Shown here in pieces: positions 25,642 through 36,066 of a DNA stretch of 64,000 nucleotides. Position numbers and translations under genes: made by a program. The notes under the pieces were generated by a model. The model did not search any database, was not told where the DNA came from, and was given only the letters and a program-made list of their open reading frames with translations. Source of the stretch: Candidatus Poribacteria bacterium (lineage in GTDB: Bacteria > Poribacteria > WGA-4E > JAJDTR01). The DNA lies in NCBI GenBank assembly GCA_028820655.1, contig JAPPIK010000021.1, positions 236,470 to 300,469 on the forward strand, read 5' to 3'. Numbering within the stretch: position 1 is the first letter of the stretch; each line of letters begins with the position of its first letter.

Positions 25642-26670
25642 ATGCAGTACATACTGATTGCACTGCTCTCGGCAGTTCTGTTTGGCGCCTCTACGCCGAT
25701 TGGCAAGATACTGCTTGATAGTCTTCCGCCTTTCCAACTCGCGGGATTGCTGTATCTTGGCGCGGCAATTGGTGTTTTTCCTTTCTTGATACGACGGCGA
25801 ACTACTAGGAAAGTCCATAGGATTGGAAATCGCAATTTACTTCGTCTGATCGGAGCAATCTGCTTTGGTGGGGTCGCGGGTCCCGTGCTGCTCCTGTTCG
25901 GATTGCAGAAGGCGCCGGCTGCCTCCGTCGCCATGTGGTTAAACCTTGAGTTGGCCGCTACCGCCATTCTTGGGTGTCTTCTTTTCCGAGAGTATCTGGG
26001 CGGTTATGGATGGATAGGCGTAATCGGAACTATCGGCGCATCGGTAATGCTGTCATGGCACGCGGGGACTATCGGCTTGTTTGCCCTGCTGCTCGTGGCT
26101 GCAGCCGGCACCTGCTGGGGAATAGACAATCATCTGACGGCTTTGATTGACGGGATTACTCCGGCCCAGAGCACATTTTGGAAGGGTGCGATTGCGGGGA
26201 CGACGAATCTGATTATAAGCGTTTTACTAGAACCTTATGGGAAGGCGATGTGGGTTGTAGCGTCCGGCCTAATCGTGGGGGTTTTCTCTTACGGTTTCAG
26301 CATTAGTCTTTACATCTTCGCTGCACAAAATCTCGGCGCGACTCGAAGTCAAATGATCTTTGCAAGCGCACCGTTCTGTGGCGTGGCTCTATCCGTCCTT
26401 TTAGTGGGGGAGACTATTTCTGTTATTCAGGCGATGGCTGCTGTGATTTTGGTCATCTCGCTCATTGTCCTGTTTCGAGGCCAGCATACCCATTCCCACA
26501 CGCATGAGCGGCTGCACCACAAACATAGGCACAGACATGATGATGGCCACCACGACCATGTCCACGATGAAGATGATGGCGCGGTCTATCACAGTCATTG
26601 GCACACACATGCGCCTACGACTCATGCACACCCCCATTGGCCCGACCTCCACCATCGGCATCGGCATTAA
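25642..26670 (+). CDS. EamA/DMT-family transporter with histidine-rich cytosolic tail
   Basis: 342 residues. Two EamA repeats of about five helices each cover residues 1-280; typical pieces are LFGASTPIGKILL, APAASVAMWLNLELAATAILG and ATRSQMIFASAPFCGVALSVLL. The last 62 residues, after VLFRG, contain 24 histidines plus several Asp (HTHSHTHERLHHKHRHRHDD and further), which strongly suggests binding of Zn, Ni, Co or Cu. EamA proteins export or import metabolites by exchange; with this tail a metal efflux or metal-sensing role is an inference. aaggaag precedes the start by seven bases. The gene is not near a known metal regulator. Confidence 0.87.
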   Translation: MQYILIALLSAVLFGASTPIGKILLDSLPPFQLAGLLYLGAAIGVFPFLIRRRTTRKVHRIGNRNLLRLIGAICFGGVAGPVLLLFGLQKAPAASVAMWLNLELAATAILGCLLFREYLGGYGWIGVIGTIGASVMLSWHAGTIGLFALLLVAAAGTCWGIDNHLTALIDGITPAQSTFWKGAIAGTTNLIISVLLEPYGKAMWVVASGLIVGVFSYGFSISLYIFAAQNLGATRSQMIFASAPFCGVALSVLLVGETISVIQAMAAVILVISLIVLFRGQHTHSHTHERLHHKHRHRHDDGHHDHVHDEDDGAVYHSHWHTHAPTTHAHPHWPDLHHRHRH

Positions 26671-26778
26671 TCCTCATGCTGAGAGGAGGGTTGATGTACA
26701 TTGATTCTGAGGTATAGAGGTGGGACGCGCAAACTATAGCGTATTTAGATTGAAAGTGTGTACCCATAAACTCGTACT

Positions 26779-27576
26779 ATGAAAATGTCAACTGTACTCG
26801 CGAGGCTTGGTGTTGATGAACACACACTAAACGCGGATGAAAAAAGAACCTTGGACGAAGACGGCTATTTGCGGCTTGAAAACCTGATGGCGCCGGAGGA
26901 GGTCAAGGCATTTGTCCGCCGTCTCGATGAACTGGCGGAACTTGAGGGTGAGGATGCTGGAAAGGAGGTTCATCAAGAAGAAGGCACAATTCGTTTGAGC
27001 AACTTGATTGACAAAGATCCAATCTTTGAGAAATGCCTGACATCACCACGCCTTTTGGCTGCGATTCGGCACGTTCTCGGCGATGAATTCAAGAGTTCCT
27101 CATTGAACAGTCGCGCCGCTTTACCCGGGAATGGACGACAGGGGCTACACGCCGACTGGGGTGGTGCTGTAGCGCCCGGGGACTATTTTGTATGTAACTC
27201 TATATGGTTACTTTCCGATTTTACACGTGAAAACGGCGCCACTCGTGTTTTGCCCGGATCACATCGTTGCGGGCATACTGCGGCGGACGAGATGTCCGAC
27301 ACGATAGCGGACCATCCGGATCAGGTTCAGCTCTTCGGAGAAGCTGGCGCCGTTGTCGTATTTAATTCCCATCTTTGGCATGGCGGTATGACGAACGAAA
27401 CAGACTCTCCTAGGCGAGCCATGCATTCCTATTTCTGTCGCCGCGATCAGCGTCAACAACTAGATCAACGCAAGTGGCTCCGCGAGGAGACACTTTCCAG
27501 ACTTTCCCTCGAAAGTAAGGTTATTCTTGATGTGGCGGATGTCGATGAACGTAGTGAAAACATTGAGAGCTTGTAA
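26779..27576 (+). CDS. Phytanoyl-CoA dioxygenase family protein (PhyH), first copy
   Basis: 265 residues. It is a non-haem Fe(II)/2-oxoglutarate oxygenase: the iron triad is His124 and Asp126 (LHADWGG) plus His201 (NSHLWHGGMTN). The 2-oxoglutarate anchor is Arg212 or Arg213 (PRRAMHSYF). The N-terminal EDGYLRLENL is the usual start of the double-stranded beta-helix fold. Members hydroxylate small molecules, not only phytanoyl-CoA, and are strongly expanded in Poribacteria-like genomes. It lies 24 bases before the second PhyH gene, so the two are likely co-transcribed. The substrate is unknown. Confidence 0.92.
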   Translation: MKMSTVLARLGVDEHTLNADEKRTLDEDGYLRLENLMAPEEVKAFVRRLDELAELEGEDAGKEVHQEEGTIRLSNLIDKDPIFEKCLTSPRLLAAIRHVLGDEFKSSSLNSRAALPGNGRQGLHADWGGAVAPGDYFVCNSIWLLSDFTRENGATRVLPGSHRCGHTAADEMSDTIADHPDQVQLFGEAGAVVVFNSHLWHGGMTNETDSPRRAMHSYFCRRDQRQQLDQRKWLREETLSRLSLESKVILDVADVDERSENIESL

Positions 27577-27600
27577 CCCTAGAAGCTAGGAGGCAATCTT

Positions 27601-28395
27601 ATGGCGAAACTAACACCCGAGGAAATCAGGTTTTTTCGAGATGAAGGTTTTCTCATCAAACGCAGGATCATGGATGAGAGTCTTACGGCACAGGCGAGAG
27701 AGAGGTTGTGGGAGAATTCTCCTCCTGAAATCGACCGTGACAATCCGGACACATGGGTTGGGCCGATCCGGGAGTATAGACAGAGGAAAAACGAGAAGGG
27801 CAACGACGGCGGCGGGTATGGTTGGTGGTACCGTAGTATCGGCAGTGAAGAATGGATGGCAAGAATGCTGGTGACCCACCCCCCGATTTGGGAGATAGTG
27901 GAACAGATGCTGGGCGAAGGGGATGTCGTTGAACCAACGCGCGTCCGTGGTATTTATTGCCGCCTTCCCGAGGGCGATGCCCCGCGAAAATCCCTGGGTT
28001 GTCACATCGACGCCCACGCATTTCATCTGGGCGTGGTGGGGTATATTGATGATGTCGCGCCAAACGGAGGAGGCTTTTCCGTTTGGCCCAGAAGCCACCG
28101 TGTATTCTATTTTAGCAATCAAAAGCGAAATCTGAGAGACGATACGGAACAGTTCGCGAATAAACTTGCATACTTCAGGCACAGAACGCCGATCGATTGC
28201 CATGGCCGGGCAGGCGATGTTGTCTTTTGGCATCACCGGCTGGCGCATTCTGCTGGCAGCAATCGGTCAAAAGGAATCCGTAAGGCGGTGCTGGGTGATT
28301 ATGAGAAGAAGAATATCGAACGAACAATGAACGAGCCGCCCTGTGAGGACATGTGGGAGGAATGGCCCGGAATTCCGTCCAATGGGAAATCGTAG
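27601..28395 (+). CDS. Phytanoyl-CoA dioxygenase family protein (PhyH), second copy
   Basis: 264 residues, with ggagg about eight bases before the ATG. The iron ligands are His135 and Asp137 (CHIDAHAF) and His216 (HHRLAHSAGSN); the 2-oxoglutarate Arg is Arg227 (GIRKAVLGDYE). It is only distantly similar to the preceding copy: it has a WWYRS segment and an insertion DDTEQFANKLAYFRH before the last ligand. It therefore likely acts on a different substrate instead of being a recent duplicate. It is followed by queG after 70 bases. Confidence 0.92.
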   Translation: MAKLTPEEIRFFRDEGFLIKRRIMDESLTAQARERLWENSPPEIDRDNPDTWVGPIREYRQRKNEKGNDGGGYGWWYRSIGSEEWMARMLVTHPPIWEIVEQMLGEGDVVEPTRVRGIYCRLPEGDAPRKSLGCHIDAHAFHLGVVGYIDDVAPNGGGFSVWPRSHRVFYFSNQKRNLRDDTEQFANKLAYFRHRTPIDCHGRAGDVVFWHHRLAHSAGSNRSKGIRKAVLGDYEKKNIERTMNEPPCEDMWEEWPGIPSNGKS

Positions 28396-28465
28396 ACGCT
28401 CCGATGCGGCGCTGCCTCGTCCCGAGTATTGGGCGCTCAACCGGAATCCGACATCCATCGAAGTG

Positions 28466-29593
28466 ATGACTCTGACAGAGCAGATTAAAGCCCGTGCGCA
28501 AGAATTGGGATTTGAGTTGGTTGGCGTCACCCCTGCCGAGGGAAGTCCGACCATCCGACTCTATGAGAAGTGGTTGGAAAACGGATACGCCGGAAAAATG
28601 GAGTATCTTGAAAAACACCTTCCGTTGAAACGTGATCCGCGCAATTGCCTGCCGGAAGCCAAGTCAGTCATTAGTTTAGCCATTAACTATTTTACGCTAA
28701 ATCCTGCCGATGCACTTGTCGAGAACCCGGAACGAGGTCAAATCTCCCGGTACGCATGGGGAGATGATTACCACGAAGTCATTCGCGCCAAATTACGTGA
28801 ACTCGCCGAATTTATTGATGAAACTGGGGGCAAAAAACTAAAGCAAAAAATCTGCGTGGACACGGGTCCCATTATCGAACGTGATTACGCTCAAAAGGCG
28901 GGCATCGGTTGGATTGGCAAAAATACGAACTTTATTAACTGGCAATCGGGCTCATGGCACTTTCTTGCCGAACTTCTCGTAAGTATCGAACTGGAGTACG
29001 ATTGGGAGTTACCGCAAGGGAGTTGTGGCACGTGTACACTCTGCATCGAAGCGTGTCCGACAGACGCGATCGTTGCCCCGAATGTGCTTGATTCCCGTCT
29101 CTGCATTTCCTACCTCACCATCGAGTTGAAGGACAGTATTCCAACCGAACTTCGACCAAAGATGGGCAACCTGATCTTTGGTTGCGATATCTGTCAAGAA
29201 GTCTGCCCATGGAATAGCAAGGCAACACCGTCAACTGAACCGGGGTTTTCCCCTCGCGAGGAAAACATCGCGCCAAAACTGCTTTCCTTGATGAACATGA
29301 CCCAAGCCGAATTTAGCAAGCGTTTTAAGAATAGTCCCATTAAGCGCGCCAAGAGACGTGGATTCCTCCGGAACGTCGCCGTCGCCTTGGGAAATTGGGG
29401 GAATCGTCGGGCCGTCCCGGCTCTCAAGCGGGCTTTGAATGACAATGAATCGCTTGTCCGAGAACACGCGGCATGGGCGCTGGGGGTGATTGGCGGAGAA
29501 TCGGCGAGAAAAGCCTTAATCACGAGATTGGCCGTAGAATCCGAAGCGCAAGTCATACGTGAGATCGGGGATGCAATGCGGGGAATGATTTAA
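28466..29593 (+). CDS. queG: Epoxyqueuosine reductase
   Basis: 375 residues. It reduces epoxyqueuosine in tRNA to queuosine using cobalamin and two 4Fe-4S clusters. Cluster motifs are CGTCTLCIEACPTDAI near 187-200 and CDICQEVCPWN near 240. The upstream domain has GPIIERDYAQKAGIGWIGKN with the conserved catalytic Asp. A C-terminal HEAT-like part (VPALKRALND, VREHAAWALG) binds tRNA in known structures. ATG 28466 gives the family N-terminus (LTEQIKARAQELGFELVGV); the frame is open 41 codons further but that part overlaps the PhyH gene. tgt and truA follow. Confidence 0.96.
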   Translation: MTLTEQIKARAQELGFELVGVTPAEGSPTIRLYEKWLENGYAGKMEYLEKHLPLKRDPRNCLPEAKSVISLAINYFTLNPADALVENPERGQISRYAWGDDYHEVIRAKLRELAEFIDETGGKKLKQKICVDTGPIIERDYAQKAGIGWIGKNTNFINWQSGSWHFLAELLVSIELEYDWELPQGSCGTCTLCIEACPTDAIVAPNVLDSRLCISYLTIELKDSIPTELRPKMGNLIFGCDICQEVCPWNSKATPSTEPGFSPREENIAPKLLSLMNMTQAEFSKRFKNSPIKRAKRRGFLRNVAVALGNWGNRRAVPALKRALNDNESLVREHAAWALGVIGGESARKALITRLAVESEAQVIREIGDAMRGMI

Positions 29594-29671
29594 AGAATAT
29601 AATGAGTCGTAGACAAGAGTTTATTTGTGCGTCGGAAAGCCCTTGTACATCTAGGTGCGGGTGATTGATAG

Positions 29672-30844
<1,173 letters not shown>

Positions 30845-30863
30845 TCAATTCCCGTTTTTTTCA

Positions 30864-31598
30864 ATGCGAAACATCAAGCTAACAATTGAATACGATGGGA
30901 CAAATTATCACGGTTGGCAAATTCAACCCAACGGCATCACCGTGCAGGAAGTCATTCAGAACGCTCTCGCGAAGCTGACCAAAACGAAGACACAGATCAT
31001 CGGCGCGGGCAGAACAGACACAGGGGTACACGCCGCGGGTCAGGTTGCAAATTTTTTGACCGATTCCGAGTTGTCGTCAGATTCTATCCGGAAAGCGCTA
31101 AACTCACTTGTTCCTAACGATGTCGCAATTACTGAAGTCCAAGATGTCCCACAGGATTTTCATGCCCGCTTCAGCGCACTGAGCCGAACCTATCGATATA
31201 CCATCCTCAATCGAGAATTTCCGTCCGCGTTTCTGGGCAATACCGCTTATCTTTTTCCGCGACCAATCCAAACGGATCGGATTGATGATGTCTGCGGTGC
31301 GTTGATAGGGAAAAAGGATTTCTCCTCGTTTCAACGTACCGGAAGTGAGCGCATCAATCCTGTCTGTACGGTCCTGGAAGCATCTTGCTGGCGGGATGCT
31401 GATTTGGTTTACATTCAAATCGAGGCCGATGCGTTTTTGAGAGGGATGGTCCGAGCATTGGTAGGGACAGTTCTAAAATTGCAGAAGGCGCCGGACCAGG
31501 TCGGTCAGTTTCAAAAGATTTTAGATGCTAGGGATAGGAGTGCTGCCGGGCCTTCCGCGCCCGCACACGGTCTGTCACTAATCACCGTAAAATACTGA
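30864..31598 (+). CDS. truA: tRNA pseudouridine synthase A
   Basis: 244 residues. It makes pseudouridine at positions 38-40 of tRNA anticodon arms. The catalytic Asp is Asp52 in GAGRTDTGVHA. FHARFSALSRTYRY and FLRGMVRALVGT are typical. It lies 19 bases after tgt, completing a queG-tgt-truA cluster that modifies the tRNA anticodon region. No separate terminator was seen. Confidence 0.97.
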   Translation: MRNIKLTIEYDGTNYHGWQIQPNGITVQEVIQNALAKLTKTKTQIIGAGRTDTGVHAAGQVANFLTDSELSSDSIRKALNSLVPNDVAITEVQDVPQDFHARFSALSRTYRYTILNREFPSAFLGNTAYLFPRPIQTDRIDDVCGALIGKKDFSSFQRTGSERINPVCTVLEASCWRDADLVYIQIEADAFLRGMVRALVGTVLKLQKAPDQVGQFQKILDARDRSAAGPSAPAHGLSLITVKY

Positions 31599-32347
31599 AC
31601 AGGCCGTCAATGAGGTCTAGAACTATCCACAGATAGTAACCAAGGTGTTTCTTCCCTCCGGCTCAGACCTTAATTGCAATTGCGCCCAACACACCGAGTT
31701 GTTTTCGGAAATTCACCGTTTAGATTATCTGACCCCCACCAACCGTTCAACATCACTATTGCATTGACAACTTTACACATGTATAGTATAATTCAGCCGA
31801 ATTAGACAATCAAACGAACATATAAGGGAGTGGTAACCGCACAAGTTAGAAACAACCATTCGATGGCGGCCACCGCCGAGTCATTTCCGTTAGCCCGGAA
31901 ACGCAGCATTCTTTTATTCTATCCCAAACCGGAACGCCGTCAACGCAGGCTGCGACTGCATTCATCGACTTTCTTCTACAGGCTAAACCGCCCGGTTAAA
32001 CCGTTATCCTGGCTAACGCAGGCTAAAGCGGCGAGAATAACCAGGCATAGATTGACGATTTGTTTTTGCTGCTAAATAATGAATGACACCTTAAATTGAG
32101 TTGTAATCTGTTTTTCCGGTCGTCTAAGAATGCTCTCCTCGGGCGTCTACATGATGCGGCGCCAGTGCGGGAGGGTCAAAGGAGATCAAACGAACGATTA
32201 GAATCAACCGTCCGGACTGCGAGGGCGGTAGTGAATTCCAGCGCGATGGAGATTTCCCCCGCTCCGACCGCTTGATGTGGAGTACGTCCTAATTTTCAAA
32301 TTGTTTTATGCTCACTATTTCTCAAAGAAATATCACAATTTTACCCA
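31599..32347. other. Intergenic, about 750 bases: orphan consensus promoter and a possible gene relic
   Basis: A perfect promoter lies at 31764-31792. Downstream, one plus-strand frame (about 31850-32075) reads VISVSPETQ, AATAFIDFLLQ, then stop, TVILANAG, stop. This resembles the C-terminal end of a molybdate/tungstate-type periplasmic binding protein decayed by stops. The overlapping 81-codon frame starting at GTG 31830 is highly basic and unrecognised. Around 32180-32256 there is a diverged piece like dispersed repeat family 1 (ggagatcaaacga, then gcgcgatggagatt). No intact gene is supported. Confidence 0.4.
31764..31792 (+). promoter_or_regulatory. Perfect sigma-70 consensus promoter, no clear gene
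   Basis: TTGACA (31764-31769), exactly 17 bases, TATAAT (31787-31792). It shares cattgacaactt and acatgtat with the promoter at 18791-18819. Confidence 0.7.
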
Positions 32348-33979
32348 ATGCGGAAAGTGCCCATCTTTACACGAATACTTCCGAATTTCAATAGTTGTTC
32401 TGTGGTATTCCAATCGTGTAATTTATGGTCGTGGTGTGTCCTGTACATTTTGGCGTGCATGGGTTGCATAGCGTGCGGCAAGCCGCCTCCGTCGCCCTCC
32501 ACGGCAGATCTCCGCTCGCTCCTTCGCCCTCCGAGTGATATCGGTACGTATGCTGGGTTTGACTCGGCGAGAGGGCTGTTGGTTCTGGGGAATAACCAGA
32601 TAGAACGTCGCTTTCTTTTGGACGGAGATGGCAGCTCTCCCCATACAAGCCATTATTTTTACAAACCATCGGGGCGTAACTACGTGTCGCTTCCATGCGG
32701 CGAGTTTAGGTTTCGAGTTGGCGAAATTGCATACTCCGCGAACATGGAAGCCCTGAAATACAAGTCTCATAAAATTCGACAGGGCAGATCGGAGTCGAAA
32801 AATCTAACCGTCGAACTTGAATATTCGGAGGTGGCGGGAGAACCAATCTGTTCTGTTAAGCTTCACTACGAAGTGTATCCGAATCTGCCGTTGATCCGAA
32901 AGTGGATTAGATTTGAGAATCTAACGGATTCGGCGTTTTCTGTCGAGGATGTCATTGTTGAATCCTTATCCCTAGCTGCGGCTAGCAAGGCGCAGTCCAA
33001 CGTTTTTGAAATTCGGCCTGAATCAACGATTGACTCGGGACCCTTCATCGTCCTGTATGCTACGGAAGGCGATGGCGGCATCATTGTGGGAAATGAAGCT
33101 CCGGGGATTCTAAAACATTTCAATCTACAGTCCGGAGGCACCGAGATCGAGATTGGTCTAACTCCGACTTCCGCCATCAATGGGGTCGAGATTCATGTGC
33201 CGCCTAACGCGGTAGTGTCGACTCCGAAAGTCTGGACAATGTTATTTGAAGGCGATTATTCCGCGTCGTCCGGTGTGCGCGACCTTATCGTTGGACAAGG
33301 ATTAGTGTCCGTGGACGAAGGAATTGCTCAAACGCCGCCTATTACTTGGACAAAAATTCCCACGGATGGAAAACTTCCCGATGGTGATTTCATCGTTGTG
33401 GATTATGACTGGAACGGAGACAATCTATCGGCTCTCCGCCGACTGGCCCGCCAAGCGCATCAGGATGCCAGAAATTTTGGGATTCGCTTGCCCATTGCGA
33501 AGATTGATGTCCGGTTCTTGAACCGGGACGAGTGGCGGTTGTCGCCCGTAGCAAGTTTCGCAAGTTTGGCTTCCAAGAATCCGGTAACCCAAAGTCCTGG
33601 TGTACCTGACATGAAATCTCTAAACTCATCCGGCGGTGAAGAGGTTGTTTACTGTGTTTTGTGTGACTATGGCTATTATATCTCGCATGCCGTGCACGTG
33701 TTGCTGGAGGATGTGAAACCAGATCTCCTCGTGTTTGACGGAGCTATAATCGGTTTGCCCGACAATGCTTTAAAGGGTTGCGCGGTTCTTCGTCACGGGC
33801 ATTTGAGTCGAAAGGGTTCAATCGGTTCCATCTATCGATGGGTGTTTGATTTTGCTGATCACCTACGCCAACAATATCCTAATCTGCGCATCGGAATTAC
33901 CTCGACGGCCTACGGCGTTGAAATACCCGATTTGGCTGTTTACGCGCACTTCGATATGTTTTTCCCCGAACGCGATTAA
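32348..33979 (+). CDS. Lipoprotein with alpha-galactosidase-like (GH36/GH27-type) sandwich and partial barrel
   Basis: 543 residues. The N-terminus has a hydrophobic stretch ending in cysteines (YILAC, Cys37, or IAC, Cys43) that could be a lipoprotein signal. Residues about 70-330 form a beta-supersandwich with the feel of the N-domain of GH36 enzymes (LLVLGNNQIERRF, YEVYPNLPLIRKWIRFENL). The end has barrel-like pieces (FIVVDYDWNGDN, KPDLLVFDGAIIG, RIGITSTAYGVEIPD). The barrel seems shorter than in active glycosidases, and I cannot point to a catalytic Asp pair with confidence. It might be a carbohydrate-binding or degenerate relative. The ATG lacks a Shine-Dalgarno, so the start is uncertain. 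Confidence 0.5.
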   Translation: MRKVPIFTRILPNFNSCSVVFQSCNLWSWCVLYILACMGCIACGKPPPSPSTADLRSLLRPPSDIGTYAGFDSARGLLVLGNNQIERRFLLDGDGSSPHTSHYFYKPSGRNYVSLPCGEFRFRVGEIAYSANMEALKYKSHKIRQGRSESKNLTVELEYSEVAGEPICSVKLHYEVYPNLPLIRKWIRFENLTDSAFSVEDVIVESLSLAAASKAQSNVFEIRPESTIDSGPFIVLYATEGDGGIIVGNEAPGILKHFNLQSGGTEIEIGLTPTSAINGVEIHVPPNAVVSTPKVWTMLFEGDYSASSGVRDLIVGQGLVSVDEGIAQTPPITWTKIPTDGKLPDGDFIVVDYDWNGDNLSALRRLARQAHQDARNFGIRLPIAKIDVRFLNRDEWRLSPVASFASLASKNPVTQSPGVPDMKSLNSSGGEEVVYCVLCDYGYYISHAVHVLLEDVKPDLLVFDGAIIGLPDNALKGCAVLRHGHLSRKGSIGSIYRWVFDFADHLRQQYPNLRIGITSTAYGVEIPDLAVYAHFDMFFPERD

Positions 33980-34085
33980 CACCGTATAGGCAATCCGCGC
34001 ACGCCTAAAGGAAAGTATTAAATCCTCTCATTGCTCCGGAGCGTTTCTCTTTCCTTCTGCATCCGCATCTCGACTGCCTAAACGC

Positions 34086-34115
34086 TTGAAAACCATCTTT
34101 CATTTCTGATACAAT
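34086..34115 (+). promoter_or_regulatory. Promoter of the LL-DAP aminotransferase gene
   Basis: TTGAAA (34086-34091), 18 bases, TACAAT (34110-34115). It lies about 70 bases upstream of ATG 34188. The gap 33980-34187 holds nothing else. Confidence 0.6.
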
Positions 34116-34187
34116 GGCAACAATCTCACGCAGTCATGTCTTATTTGCTGCACCGTGTGGGAAACTTATTTAGCACTAGGAGAAAAG

Positions 34188-35354
34188 ATGCAAATTGCTA
34201 ACCGATTAGGGAAAATCCCGCCTTATCTGTTCATGGAACTGCGGAATAAAATCAACAAAGCAAGAGCCGATGGGATTGATGTAATCAGCCTCGCCGTGGG
34301 CGATCCGGTGGATCCGACACCGCAACCGGTGATCGACGAACTAAACCGAACCGCTGCCGATCCCGAGAATCATCGTTACCCAACTGACGAAGAGAAGGGT
34401 ATGCTGGCGTTTCGCCAAGCAGTGGCTGATTGGTATTCGACAAGATACAACGTCCACGTCGACCCGGAAAAGGAAGTTTTGGGACTGATCGGATCCAAAG
34501 AGGGATGTCACCATTTTGTTTTGGCAGTTGTGAATCCCGGCGAAACGGTGCTGATGACGGATCCGGGATATCCCGCATACCGCGCGAGTATTTTGATGGC
34601 GGAAGGCGAGCCCTACAATGTGCCCATTACCGCTGAAAATGACTTTCTGCCCAAATTCGAAGAGATTCCATCCGATGTTGCTAAGAGGGCGAGTGCGATG
34701 TTCCTGAACTATCCCAACAATCCCACCGGAGCCACGGCAACACCGGGATTTTTTGCGGACGTTGTTGCGTTTGCCAAATCCTACGACATTGCGATTTGTC
34801 ATGATAATCCCTACAGCGAAGTCATATTTGACGGTCTTGAACCGTTAAGTTTTCTATCGACCCCGGGCGCGAAAGATGTCGGTGTGGAACTCAATTCATT
34901 GTCAAAACCGTTCAACATGACCGGTTGGCGTATTGGCATGGCGCTTGGAAACTCCAATCTCATTGGCGGCATGGCGCAAGTCAAGGAAAACACCGACTCG
35001 GGAATCTTCAACGCGATTCAGTATGCGGGAATCGTAGCCCTAAAGCAATGTCAGGGCAACATCGGCAAAATGCTGGAGGTATATTCGCGCCGGCGTCAAC
35101 GGATACTCGACACATTCGGGCGGCTGAACTGGGGCAATTACACGCCGCCAAAAGGCACATTTTACCTCTGGATGCCTACTCCAAATGGGATGAGTTCCAT
35201 TGATTTTGCGACACATATTTTCGAGGAGGCATCGGTTGTAATTACAGCCGGCTCCGCGTACGGTGATTACGGCGAGGGGTATTTTCGCGTGGCGCTAACG
35301 GTTCCGGATGATCGATTGGATGAAGCCCTCGACCGGATTGGGAACGTCCTCTAG
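34188..35354 (+). CDS. dapL: LL-diaminopimelate aminotransferase-type class I aminotransferase
   Basis: 388 residues. The PLP-lysine is Lys240 in LNSLSKPFNMTGWRIG. The NYPNNPTGA and HDNPYSEVIFDG stretches are the usual class I cofactor contacts. The N-terminal ANRLGKIPPYLFMELRNKI and the SLAVGDPVDPTPQPV pattern point to the DapL branch, which converts tetrahydrodipicolinate to LL-diaminopimelate for lysine and peptidoglycan. Related enzymes act on other amino acids, so the assignment is probable, not certain. ATG 34188 was chosen over 34155 because aggag (34178-34182) lies five bases upstream. Confidence 0.82.
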   Translation: MQIANRLGKIPPYLFMELRNKINKARADGIDVISLAVGDPVDPTPQPVIDELNRTAADPENHRYPTDEEKGMLAFRQAVADWYSTRYNVHVDPEKEVLGLIGSKEGCHHFVLAVVNPGETVLMTDPGYPAYRASILMAEGEPYNVPITAENDFLPKFEEIPSDVAKRASAMFLNYPNNPTGATATPGFFADVVAFAKSYDIAICHDNPYSEVIFDGLEPLSFLSTPGAKDVGVELNSLSKPFNMTGWRIGMALGNSNLIGGMAQVKENTDSGIFNAIQYAGIVALKQCQGNIGKMLEVYSRRRQRILDTFGRLNWGNYTPPKGTFYLWMPTPNGMSSIDFATHIFEEASVVITAGSAYGDYGEGYFRVALTVPDDRLDEALDRIGNVL

Positions 35355-35966
35355 ACGCATTGGGCTTTTGCCGTCGAGGTGCAAGAGTTCGTTCACGTCG
35401 GATTCGGAAAACATCGTGCCCTTGGGTTCCGGATGAGCCCAACGGGTCGAATCCGATGACGCAGAAAATAGCGTTGCTTCTCCGACGGTACCAATCAATC
35501 GATTATAATTATCCGGCCTGTCGCGCCGCGTAGTCTTGAGACGCAGCGCTTCGTGCATTCTGTGTATTTCAATATAGAATCATGTGAACATACAACTATC
35601 GATTGGAGAACTTGCTCATCGGTAAAGCCAAGTAGCTAACGAAGTATCAAACGAATTGATTATGAGCGATCTACCGGAGGGATAAGTAGGGCAATACCTA
35701 ACCTTGGCGGCTATTCCTTTGAAGATCTCGATAAAGAACCCGCCGTCTCCAAATTGCGACTTAGACTGAAGCAATTTGCCCGTCAGGTACAGTCGATTTA
35801 GAGGCGTGACAATTTTTCACTTGCCGACATGCCAGCCATCGAATTTGGAACGTGATGATTTCTTCCCCGCATCACCGGTAACATGCCCCTTTTAACTGTA
35901 AATCCATTAGATAGATGCGTGAAATGGAGCACATTCACAATTTCTGAAATTTTTTAAGGTAAATAC
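35355..35966. other. Intergenic, 612 bases, no firm gene
   Basis: A minus-strand frame at 35295-35558 (87 codons, MHEALRLKTTRRDRPDNY...) overlaps the end of dapL and has no recognisable family. I leave it uncalled. The rest is AT-richer toward the sigma-factor promoter. No tRNA or terminator with a T-run was found. Confidence 0.35.
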
Positions 35967-35995
35967 TTGACAAAACATAGAAAAGATGTTATTAT
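35967..35995 (+). promoter_or_regulatory. Promoter of the sigma-factor gene
   Basis: TTGACA (35967-35972), 17 bases, TATTAT (35990-35995), within an AT-rich stretch. The leader to ATG 36067 is about 65 bases and contains two GGAGG sites (36050-36054 and 36059-36063); the second is correctly spaced. Confidence 0.8.
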
Positions 35996-36066
35996 TCACA
36001 ATGGACACTTGTGTACTTTACTGATGAGAAGAACAGCACCAACCAATTTGGAGGAAACGGAGGCAA

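Noticed and set aside
30850..30862. T-run between tgt and truA as a terminator
   Set aside because: Eight T in a row but no stem upstream, and only 19 bases separate the two co-directional genes.
31830..32075. 81-codon plus frame downstream of the perfect promoter
   Set aside because: Its GTG overlaps the only purine-rich site, the product is extremely basic without family resemblance, and another frame of the same DNA looks like a gene relic.
35295..35558. 87-codon minus frame overlapping the end of dapL
   Set aside because: No recognisable motif, and it overlaps a well-supported gene by 60 bases. Kept as uncertain, not called.
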